Source: Rosellinia necatrix (taxonomy: Eukaryota; Ascomycota; Sordariomycetes; Xylariales; Xylariaceae). Taken from it: a stretch of 64,000 nucleotides of DNA. Shown here in pieces: positions 47,019 to 56,796 of this stretch; position 1 is the first letter of the stretch; each line of letters starts with the position of its first letter. The stretch is from NCBI GenBank assembly GCA_021209875.1, contig JAGYVD010000003.1, forward strand, positions 1 through 64,000, written 5' to 3'. Under the pieces are notes generated by a model. It was not told the origin of the DNA. It ran no database searches and was given only the letters and a program-made list of their open reading frames with translations. The position numbers and the translations under genes are program-made.

Positions 47019-49745
47019 CGTGATCGCGTTTCCAAGTTCTTTTAGGCTGTATTGAGTGAGGTAGGAGTATGGATGATCACGACCGAGAGCCAAGTAGGAT
47101 GTCTCGACGGAACAGCTCGACAGAGAGAGCGCGGCATCTTGAAGAGGCGGTGGGATCCGGTCAATTTAAATCATTCGAGTTTTCATGGAGACATCGTGAC
47201 CGCGATCGCGAATTCCCAATGCCACGGCACTGCCAACCGTAGCTAGGGCACTTAGGGAAGGTCTCAGAGGTTGAGGCTATCTACGGCTATTTGCCATGGA
47301 AAGCCAAGCGGCCCTTTCCGGTAGGTGCGTCGTCCATCCCTGGTTAATTTGACCACATCTTGAGGGGCCCCTCATTGATTGCAGGCTTGGCTATGGGAGA
47401 TTGATGGCATACGTGATTCCAGAACGCCCAACCCGCATGTATTCGGTGTGGTTCTGCATGGGCACGGACGATAGTTTGGTCCAGGACAGCGTTGAACCAA
47501 GAATTCTCGCGATACGGGCTTACGCCAAGGCGCTCTATAGGTTGACTCGGGCAGCTGCCGGATCGAGGAGAGATACACGTGACTCACAGCCTGTCGAGGC
47601 TTCTTGAGCTCACATGTTTTTGCCACTGCTAAGCGATTCAAAGTTTATGCTGGTTCACCGTAATGTCGATAACCTAGGAGGCAGGTAAATGACATAGTAC
47701 AAAAGACGCCAACTCATGGCCTTTAACAACTACGAAACAACAGTCTTACGCCCTCGATCATGAAGCAAGGGTTCGAAGTTCGGCATAGAAAGGCGCTTGG
47801 AGGATCGAGATCAGGTAGCACCCGAATAAGCAACATCACAATTCCTATGCAAACGTTCAAGGAATACCACAACGGCGGGAGATGGCTGCTCGACACAGCG
47901 TAAACTCGACTATAAGGAGTGAATGATTATCCAGTCGGGCAGTAGACAAGGGAAGTCGATAACTTCCCTTATAGAGTAAAAGGCCTTGTTTCTGAGACCT
48001 ACCCCGTCGACGTCTACAATTAGATCCAGCGCCCTTCTAACAAGATCGTACGCGGTGCCCACCGAACTTGGTAGGGTACCGTCCTTGTAAACTCTTATGC
48101 TTGCTCCAGTCCTTGCATGGCGACGACGATGTGTCAAACCTTGTTACTGCCCATGGCAGATAACTCTGAGGGCGGTTGCTAAGCTGTTGCCTAAACAGCT
48201 CCATTCCGTCAGTGCCCATCAAGGATAATCTCTAAAGAAGGCATTGCTTTCTGTAGGCGAACGCCTTTCCCCAATGAAGAATGTTCCGAGCCCATGTCCT
48301 AGGGTGAACGAAATACTCAGTCAAATACCGTGGAATTATTAACTCGCTAGAGATGATAGCTCGAGCTCTGTTCCTACCTACTATCTTAGACGAGCTGTAT
48401 TGCCCCCGGTGGACTTCGGCGGGACGAGATGTTGCACTACTAGGGCATTAGAGCGTATGCCAATCCAATGATAGAATGTCTGATATTGAGATGAGTGGCT
48501 TGTCGCAGTGCATCGCTGATCTCGCCAGATGCATAGCCATGTATTGACACATGGTTGTCTCTCGGGCGGTCAACATTGTCGTCTGTCCGGGGCAACATTG
48601 GAACTCGAGCGGCTCGGAAAACAGAGAGTAACCCCGGTCTCAGGCGGCGTCCGCAAAGAAACCGATGCAGTTTGGATCTACCAAATTGCTGAGAAATGAC
48701 GCATAGGCGCATCTAGAGGGTTTCGAATGATAGAGTTGGCTACCGGGAGGTTGCTGGTGGTATTGAATGAGCATTTGTTGCCATCTTACCTTGGCTGGCT
48801 GGTCCGATGCGAGAAGGAAGCCGGAAGGTTAGTTATAGGTAGGTACTTGTACGCAAGCTTCTAGTTATCTTTGGTGGGCCCACTCCCCCACTCCCCCACT
48901 CCCCATACCCACACCACCTCTGCCGAATGCTGCCGCTCTTCTGTCCATACCCCACTGACGTAGATACCTTAGTTAGACTAGTACTGGCCCGCTACTCTCG
49001 TTTAGGAGGTGTACCTACCTAGTTTTGCACCAGTCGATTGGCAGGCATTCAAGGTAGTGTAGGAGATTGTTGCTATTATTCAGGTATGAGCCACATACCT
49101 AACCCAGATGCTTAGAAAGATGCTTAGAAGTTTCCTACTACGTAAGTAGTATTAGAGGACCGAGACGATAGTATCAGATGTAAACATGCGGCAAGCGTGC
49201 TTACTTGTACTTGTGCTCAGTATCTCAAGTACCCACTTAAGGTAAATAGATACCTATAGGTACTTAGTATATGCATACCTAGGTAGGTATGTAGGTAGTG
49301 AGTGGTCCGGGCTTAGGTAACTAGTTGGTAGGTAGTGTAGTCGCGGCTCCGACCGATCTCCGGGGTGAGTGAGTGCCGGGGGTCGGGGTTTAGACAAGAC
49401 AGATTTGGTAATCCCGCCAGTATGACCAACAGCATCTTATCGGAACTACGGAACTACCCAAGTCGAGGACATCGCAATCGAGTCGTTTGTAAGTGCGATG
49501 CCGTGAATCACATTTCTGGAGAGTACCTATTTATAATACATCCCTATCTCTTACCCTCTCGTTTCGGGTCGGATCCGTTGTACGAAAAAGGAAAAAGGAG
49601 TGTATCAGCTAGCAAGAGACGCCGAAAGGTGGTACCGACAAGAGGCACCAACAAGAGGCACCGACAACAAGAGGCACCGACAAGAGACACAGGACAAGAG
49701 ACACAAGACATCTAGGAAATAATCTCAAGAGAAGAGAGAGGTGTA
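47019..49745. other. Long intergenic region before the CofD-like gene
   Basis: About 2.7 kb. Short frames (47401-47607, 48440-48712) have no supporting features. TACCTAGGTA clusters at 49013-49022 and 49240-49335. Repeated CTCCCCCA near 48881-48903. A 13-bp tandem repeat is annotated separately at 49637-49710. Confidence 0.4.
49637..49710 (+). repeat. 13-bp tandem repeat in the leader of the CofD-like gene
   Basis: About five copies of a CCGACAAGAGGCA-type unit with small insertions, ending 36 bp before the ATG at 49746, so probably within the 5' leader. Confidence 0.8.
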
Positions 49746-51888
49746 ATGGACGCCCCAAAACCCCCGCGAGGCATAGTCATCTTCGGCGGCGGAACAGCGA
49801 CGAACAGCCTAGTCGATGTGTTTGAAAATCTGCGGCAGAGACGAAACTGTACGCTACAATACGTCATACCCATCAGCGACAACGGAGGCAGTTCGTCCGA
49901 ACTAATTCGTGTTTTCGGGGGACCCGGTAAGGGCTTCTTGTCTGCCTTTTGTTTATCTGCTGCGTCTTTGCTCGTGGATTTCCTCGAATATATTTACTCG
50001 GTCACTCGGTTACCCGGTTATTTCTTGGCTGCGTTGACGACGAATGCCTCGAACTGGCCGGGGCTTCACACTCTTATTCCACTATGTCTTTATATCCTCA
50101 CCAAGTACCTGGCTAACTTCAAAATAAAACAGGCATCGGTGATGTACGTAGTAGGTGATCCCCTCTAGCCACAGAATTGCCGCCTATCTTGAGCTCCCAA
50201 CCCAGAGCCGTGCCACCTCCCCTGAAACCGTAATACGAGCCAAAACTCACCACAGAAACAGGTAGACTAGTCCGTCTTATCCCCCCCTCGGACGCAGACG
50301 CCGAAAGGGTGTCGCTGAAGTCCCTCTTCAATCACCGGCTCTCCTCCGACCCGTACGCGGCGCGGTCAGAATGGCTGGACATAGTCGAAGGACGCCATCA
50401 GCTGTGGGCCGACATCTCCAGCGAGAAGCGGGAGCTCATCCGCTCCATCTTCAACCATATGAACATGGAGATCGTAAAACGGGCGAGGCCGAGCTCCGTT
50501 TTCAACTTCGCCAAGGCTAGCATTGGGAACCTATTTCTGACTGGGTAGGTCTCATCCCCAACATTCGTGTGTTTTGTGATGAGATATGATGTTAACACCA
50601 TATCATCATATTTCCTTACGCCTGTTTAAACACAACCCCCCAACCCCCGCCCCCTCAACCCGGCTGCTACTTGTCCTATCACCCACCCCATCCCCATATC
50701 TCCAACCATGTCCAACCCATTATCTGATGACAGGGTATAAAACAGCGCTCGGCTCTTCACGGGATCGCTAGAATCCGCCATCTACCTCCTATCTAGCATC
50801 TGCGCCATTCCATCGACAGTGGCGACGCTCCCCGCCATTAACAGCAACTTTACGCACCACATTAGCGCGGGACTGGAAGACGGATCACATATCACGGGGC
50901 AGAACGCGATCTCGCACCCCTCGGCACCAACAAGCCTGTCCGACGACGACGACAGCACAGCGCCAGGAACCCCTTTTCTGTCCGCCCCCCGCCCCCGCCA
51001 CCGCCACGCAGCCGTCAGCGTCCGCCTCGACGCCAACCCTAGCGCTCACCCTGTCCCCGGCGACCCTCCCCCCGCGTCCGCGCTCGACGCAAGAGGACCC
51101 GCAAACCGTGCAGCGGGAGACGGAAGCGCACGACCGGATCGAGGACGCGACCCTCCCCGGTTCCCTCCCCCTCCCTGCGCAAGCAATACATAACCTTCAG
51201 CAAGGCCCCCAGCGCCTCGAGCGAGCTCCCCGCGCGCATCTCGCGCATCTGGTACGTGAACCCGTACGGGCACGAGATCAACCCGGTCGCGAACCCCAAG
51301 GTGCTCTCCGCGATCGCGCACGCGAGCACCGTGATCTACAGCATCGGCTCGCTCTACACGTCCCTCGTGCCGAGCCTGATCCTGCGCGGCGTCGGGCGCG
51401 CCATCGCCTCCTCCTCCTCTTTCTCCATCTCTTCCTCCCTTCCCGGCCCGCGGCAGAAGATCCTGATCCTGAACTCCACCCTCGACCGCGAGACGGGTCC
51501 GGCCGAGCCCGCCTTCACGGCGGCGGATTTCGTGCGCGCCATCGCGCGGGCTTGCGCCGGGAGCGACGGAACGACAGAGGCGCTGGCGACGACGGCGACG
51601 ACGACGTATGGCGCCGACGCGAGGGACGACCAGGACTTGGTGCGGAGATACGTGACGCACCTCCTCTACCTCGAGGGCGAGGGCGTGCCCAAGGTCGACA
51701 GGGCCGAGCTGGCGGCCCTTGGCGTCGACTGTGTCCGCGTCTACGGGCGCAAGGTTGGCGGCATGCTTCGCTACGACGAGGCCGGGCTCGCCGGTGCGCT
51801 AGAGGCGTTGGTGGGGAAGGCGGAGATGTCTCGGAGTCGTCGGAACACGAGTGGGCAGGTGGAGGGATCGGTCGGGCTGGGGCGGTAA
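49746..51888 (+). CDS. CofD/YvcK-like (UPF0052) protein, with two apparent frameshifts
   Basis: Exons 49746-49926, 50133-50154 (22-bp micro-exon), 50266-50544 and 50746-51888. The N-terminus has the CofD-like fold's nucleotide loop (IVIFGGGTATNSLVDVF) and the family's ISDNGGSSSELIRVFGGPG and GDVRSRL motifs, as in bacterial YvcK and 2-phospho-lactate transferase CofD; the C-terminal half has the RIWYVNPYGHEINPVANP and ILNSTLDRETGP blocks. In fungi the role is unknown. Exon 4 uses three frames: frame to about 50985, another (STQEDPQTVQRETEAHDRIE) to about 51167, and a third to the stop. Both switches are +1 and fit one extra C in the C-rich stretch 50985-50996 and in the CCCCC run 51167-51171. 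Removing two bases gives 540 aa. Assembly error or recent inactivation are both possible. Confidence 0.85.
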
Positions 51889-52364
51889 TCACGTCCGAGC
51901 TTCTCCATACTATTTGTACCAAGTACTGTAGGGTAATACATAATACATATATAAACATAATCGTAGCTGGGCAGGGAGAGCGAAATGGGTAGGCCAGGAA
52001 CAATATGGAACACATAGCGTGGAAAGAAACTTGGGGGTCGTCAATCACCGAGAGCGCCAATGGGTAGAACGAGTAAATGGTATCTTTCGCATTCGTCATA
52101 TCATACAGTTCGTGGGCTCCGAGCCGGAAGGTGCGCGCTTCTATCAAGTCTCGGCGACGAACCAGCTGTCCCAACATCAGAGGGTCATGAATTCTATGAC
52201 AAAAGCCAAACCAGGCCGTTCCATTCCATCCAAGGCAGCCCAGCCGGCCCCCGACTCGCTGCCCGTTCCTAATTTTTTGTGTGTTGAATCTCACGAGTCT
52301 ATCCCACGGGACGCCCCGCTACCATGATTCTCCTTCTCGCCGCCTCTAAGATACATGAAATAAA
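51889..52364. other. Intergenic between CofD-like and malate dehydrogenase genes
   Basis: 3' flanks of two converging genes. Only shadow frames are present. Confidence 0.4.
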
Positions 52365-53605
52365 TTATTTCGGGGGGTTGGCCTCGACAAAGGCGACACC
52401 CTTGGCGATGTTCTTCTTGAGATCGCCCAGGCAAGCCTCGAGAAGCTTCTGCTCGTTGGCATCGACGGAGCCGACGGGGAGGATCTTCTCCACGCCGTTG
52501 GGTCCGAGCTCGACCTTGGAGGCGAAGAAGTCGATACCCTGGTCCTTGTAGAGAGGGCTGTCGACGAAAGTAGGCTCGACGACACCCTTCTCGCCTTGGG
52601 CAGCTCGGAGAACGGCATCCGTCATGCGTGCACCGGCCATGGCCATGGAGAGGGTGGCAGAGCCCGCACCATCCTTGGCCTTGACGACCTCGTCACCACC
52701 GAACTGGACACGGTTGACCAGATCGGCGTTCGAGGTTAGATCAGGGTGGTTGCTCTGGCTGAAGAGGGGAACGATGGTGACACCCGAGTGGCCACCGACG
52801 ACGGTGATGTGCTCGTCGGAGGGGTCGGTGTTCTTGATCTCGCCGACGAAGCGGCTGGCACGGACGACATCGAGGGTGGTGACACCGAAGAGGCGCTTGG
52901 GGTTGTAGACACCGCGGGCCTTGAAGACCTCGGCGCAGATGGGGACGGTGGAGTTGACCGGATTGGCGATGATGAGGAGGTTGGCCTCGGGGCACGACTC
53001 AGCACAGGCCTTGGCGAGGTCGCGGACGATCGAGGCGTTGGTGTTGAAGAGATCGTCACGGGTCATGCCGGGCTTGCGAGGCACACCGGCGGGGATCACG
53101 ACAACGTCGCTGCCCTTGAGGGCCGCAGCAAGGCCGGAGGCTGTGGGTTCGTAGCCCTTGACGTTGCTCTTGGTGTTGACATGGGAGACATCGGCAGCAA
53201 CACCTATATCAGAAAGTCCACGTTAGAAAAACCAAAGCGACAACGCCAGCGGGCATGGGCTGGGCAGGAAGGAGAGCGAGGCGACAGGAATACATACCGG
53301 GAGCACCACGGATATCGTAGAGAGCGAGTTCGGTGACTCTGGGGTTGAGCTTCAATAACAGGGACAGAGGCTGGCCGATACCACCGGCAGCACCGAGGAC
53401 GGTGACCTTAGAGAGCTGTACGGGCCAAAGCATGGCGCAGAGTGAGCAATTGGACCATTTTCGGAGACAATTGGGCTGCGTTGCAATGACACGAGACGAG
53501 GAGGACGGGTTGTCGGCTGGGCGGACTGATCAAACTCACATTGCGCGCAGAGACAGAGAAAGCTCGGCGCTGACCGGCGGCAAAAACAGCTCGTGCGGCA
53601 AACAT
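52365..53605 (-). CDS. MDH1: Malate dehydrogenase, mitochondrial
   Basis: Exons 53540-53605, 53298-53415 and 52365-53203 on the minus strand, 340 aa; introns of 124 bp (GTGAGT...CAG) and 94 bp (GTATGT...TAG), phases 0 and 1. The enzyme interconverts malate and oxaloacetate with NAD+ in the mitochondrial TCA cycle. The first 22 residues ([22 protein letters not shown]) are Arg/Ala/Ser-rich without acids, a mitochondrial presequence, and end precisely at intron 1. The NAD-binding loop [19 protein letters not shown] follows. Substrate-binding Arg residues lie in [15 protein letters not shown], then [12 protein letters not shown] and the active-site His in [13 protein letters not shown]. The protein ends without a peroxisomal SKL, supporting the mitochondrial isoform. 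Length is normal. Confidence 0.97.
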
Positions 53606-54370
53606 TATGGCGGACGTTTAATGTTGGGACGTAACGGGGAGGGGAAAGGGAGTTGGTATGGAGGGGAGTAGGGCCCGTAATAAGTCTGCAAAGCCGTGGT
53701 AGGATGGAAGAGAGGATGCGGATGAGAGAGAGTAAGTAGTGCAACCGTTGAGGTTTTGAGAGAAATAATGATCGATTTTTAAAAACCCCGGGAGGGACAA
53801 GTGACAATGGTACCACTTTGCAGCATGCACAGCGAGTTCAGGCCGAGTAAAGATGGGGATTCAATGAGGAGCATTGGAAAAGTGGGGATACATCACGGAC
53901 CACGGCGGAACGGATATACTGTAGGCTATCGTGGGTTGTAACTTATCGGAGCGCTACATCTCTTTGAGTCTAGCGGCATCAACATCATGCACAACCTGCA
54001 CTCACTCCTCCTAGCCCAGTGCTTTCTTGACCGTGTACGGGTCGGGTACCTCAGCGCACTACCTAACCCACCTAGCATGTGGAGGTAGTTACTTAGGTTA
54101 AGTGCTTATCTCCCGGCCGGATGGAGGAGCACATAGGTCTGTACGTATCATATCTCTTGATAGTTATAGAGACGAGTAATAATAGGCATGCCCGCAGATC
54201 TGCGCAACCGACATCTATTATGCCCAACTTCACCCCGCCGGCCGCATTACTACTCAAAAGCCGTCGTGGAATATGCCGGAGCCCCCGGGTAAGAATTTTG
54301 TCCCAGTAACGATCATGTATCGCCAGGGACACAAGGAAACCGCCGTGGGAGCTAGACGCAACCAGATCTT
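53606..54370. other. Intergenic between mdh and ies6
   Basis: Promoter side of malate dehydrogenase and 3' side of ies6. A TACCTAACC-type patch near 54060-54095. No gene supported. Confidence 0.4.
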
Positions 54371-54958
54371 TCACTTCAATACTGTATGTGCTCCGCGGGC
54401 CTCCAAATATGCCTCGGGGCCTGCCTGCGGCAAAGTTCGGATGAAGCCAAATACTTCCTTGTCATGGTATCGCAGTCTACTCTTTGGGTCCAGATAGGGG
54501 GCAGGGAGGCCAGTAACGTCGCAAAATCGTCTAGGGTGCGCGAGGGATGGTGCTGACTCGATGTTTGTATATGTGACAGTCGGTGTCGTTGTTGTCCCGC
54601 CGCCGCCGTTTGGTCGTAAGCTTTTTTCCAGAACTAGCTTCGATAGACTGCGCGAGGCTTGGGCGAGATTCGGTTGCAGGTTGGAGCCGTTGGCAGGCTG
54701 GACGGGTGTAGATGTGCCACTTGTCGAGAGTCCGTTGTCGTCAATCTGCATTGGTGTGACAGTACCACTGTTATCTTGCGGCGTGACAGCCATGGATGCT
54801 TCTTTTCGAGATGCATCGCCGATAATGGTCTTGATGTTCTTGTTGCGCCGTTGGTTTGGTCGCCAATGTGGGTTTCTAAAGTTCTTATGGATGGAGTGAA
54901 TATCAAGCTGGTCTATTAGCTCCTGGTGGGCAATCTGAGCTTCTGTCGGTGCCGCCAT
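54371..54958 (-). CDS. IES6: INO80 complex subunit Ies6 (YL1 C-terminal domain)
   Basis: Intronless frame of 195 aa from the ATG at 54958 (MAAPTEAQIAHQELIDQLD). The frame is open to 55009, but this ATG matches the family start. Near the N-terminus HKNFRNPHWRPNQRRNKNIK is the basic conserved block of Ies6. A Ser/Thr/Pro-rich, probably disordered middle follows. The YL1_C domain is at about 143-175, with RRFCDVTGLPAPYLDPKSRL and YHDKEVF. Ies6 binds Arp5 to form the Arp5-Ies6 module of the INO80 nucleosome remodeller, needed for coupling ATP hydrolysis to sliding. The arp5 gene lies 1.8 kb away, with dad4 between. Confidence 0.93.
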   Translation of the reverse strand: MAAPTEAQIAHQELIDQLDIHSIHKNFRNPHWRPNQRRNKNIKTIIGDASRKEASMAVTPQDNSGTVTPMQIDDNGLSTSGTSTPVQPANGSNLQPNLAQASRSLSKLVLEKSLRPNGGGGTTTTPTVTYTNIESAPSLAHPRRFCDVTGLPAPYLDPKSRLRYHDKEVFGFIRTLPQAGPEAYLEARGAHTVLK

Positions 54959-55308
54959 CTTCTTAAACGTATAGCTGGTATGATAGCTTTTCGCGATGTT
55001 GCTGCTCAATCTAATATCGGGTCGTAAGTCGGCTGCATCATTCCAAATTGTTAGAAAGTTGGTTGGCGTCTTCTATCTCACCCTTGTTCCAGTCGCGGGT
55101 CTTGGTCAATTCTGCCTTGTCTCACCGCTTGCTCTGGCAAATTGTGGGCCCTGGCCCAAGACCCAAAGTGGAGCTTCTAGGTACCTTCAAGATTTCCTAG
55201 ACAGGTATCTAATTACCTACCTAGGTACGTCATACATCCCTTGGGCTTCATCTCGATCTCTACTTCTTTACACGAACAACAAACAGCAGATCAATACACA
55301 ACATCAAG
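54959..55308. promoter_or_regulatory. Divergent promoter of ies6 and dad4
   Basis: 350 bp between the two start codons. It contains a TACCTACCTAGGTACGT patch at about 55213-55230 and a CA-rich leader before the dad4 ATG. Shared control of a chromatin and a kinetochore gene is possible but unproved. Confidence 0.4.
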
Positions 55309-55774
55309 ATGGTTCGCCCATAATTCCACCATTCAGAAAACAACTCATCATGCCTAATAATTATTTATAGGAGAGCCCGCACGAGCACCAACAGAATCTC
55401 CTTCTGTCACGTATCATCACCAATGTTGTAAGTCGACAACAAGGCCAAGAAGGCCCAGAAGCTTACCAGCCTCCAGGAGAAACTTAACGAGGCCATTGTC
55501 ATAATGAACAAGAGCCTTCAAGTAAGAGCGACAAGTTTCAAACTAGCAGGAATAAGTCTAGGATCTAACCACCCTGGTAATAGGAGATCAATGTCCAGAA
55601 CATGAATATCGAGTTAGTAGCACAAATGTTCAAGAACTACCAGTCCAACGTCTTGTTCCATCTCGAAGGTATCTATTCAATCCCCTTCCCCTCCCTCACT
55701 CCTCTTGGTTATGTGAGACCTAGGAAACTCATGATCGCATTGCAGCGACGGACAACCTACGAGAACCATCATGA
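55309..55774 (+). CDS. DAD4: DASH complex subunit Dad4
   Basis: Five tiny exons: 55309-55311 (the start codon alone), 55371-55427, 55477-55521, 55584-55668 and 55746-55774; 72 aa, the length of yeast Dad4. The product begins [20 protein letters not shown] and continues with [35 protein letters not shown] and ends [11 protein letters not shown], matching the family throughout. Dad4 is a subunit of the DASH/Dam1 ring that couples kinetochores to spindle microtubules. Introns of 59, 49, 62 and 77 bp have phases 0, 0, 0 and 1. The donor of intron 1 is GTTCGC, far from consensus; the others are GTAAGT, GTAAGA and GTATCT. No single long frame exists, so gene finders could miss it. Confidence 0.93.
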
Positions 55775-56796
55775 AAAAGCACACCGGGTTATTACAGCAA
55801 CAACAAGGACAAGGTTTTCGATTCCCCAATATCAGGATTTGTCACAAACGGGGGGGCAAGAAAACTTCTGCATAGCGGGAACCATAGAGCCATAAATGCC
55901 ACAACGTTAAAAAGGTGTACTAAGGATATTCTAAGGATATTCTCGGTGTACTAGACTGCCTACCAATTCGGGTTGGTAATTACATGATTCTCAATGCCTT
56001 ATATCGACCTGCATAGACCGTAGTGATTCATCTGCCACCAATGGTCAACTGCAGAGGACCAATCATAGTCTTTCCCTCTAATCTCCGTTGGGCGGGTCAG
56101 AACCTACAAGTACAGAGGCTGCCGTAGCTAGGTACCTAGGACCTAGGTAGGTAGGTATATACCTAGTGTAGGTATTGTAGGCGATTATCTCCACTTTTGA
56201 TAGAGATGCCAGTGTCGATGGCGCGCTGCGGAATGCGGCCGCTATGGCGGCACCTGGGCATTCATGGATGTTCTCAAGATAGGTGGCTCGCACCTGTCTT
56301 ATCAGCCTCGTGTTCGCCAAAGGCGACAGGGAAAAGGCGAGCAAGAATTGGGGTGCAACATCACCAAAACAGCCCAACTTCAGAAGCACCAACGCCAGCT
56401 ACGCCAAACGCCCCAACCTGCTTTAGCTGTCCAACGCGGCCATCAAAACAAGACTGGCCCCGATCCCACGATTCCCTTTTCAACACACGATTCAACTTCC
56501 AACACTACACTATACCCAAGCAGCGGTATAAGCACGATCGATAGCCCAGCCAGGACGCTCCTCGGCCCACGTCTAGCTTTCTTGCCAACACAGGCCCTCG
56601 ACCAATTCACTACACATACTAATTAATCCGCTCCGTACCAAAACCAGGACCGCACCCCGCCATGACTACCTAGACCGGGTGCCTGAACCTTTGCCCTTGT
56701 CTCCAGTTCCAGCTTCAGTTCCAGCTCCAGCTCCAGCCCCGGCCCCAGCACCGCAGCCATCAGTCGTCACGGCCGTCGCCGCGCGCCATCATCACC
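55775..56796. other. Intergenic between dad4 and arp5
   Basis: A TACCTAGGTAGGTA cluster lies at 56128-56170. Pro/Ala/Ser-biased leader with CCAGCTCCAG repeats at 56704-56755 just before the arp5 ATG. The short frames here have no supporting features. Confidence 0.4.

Noticed and set aside
51046..52294. Long Arg/Pro-rich frames on both strands over the CofD-like gene
   Set aside because: They are GC-rich shadow frames; only the family-matching frame has conserved motifs.
52746..53336. 196-codon plus-strand frame
   Set aside because: It is the antisense shadow of malate dehydrogenase.
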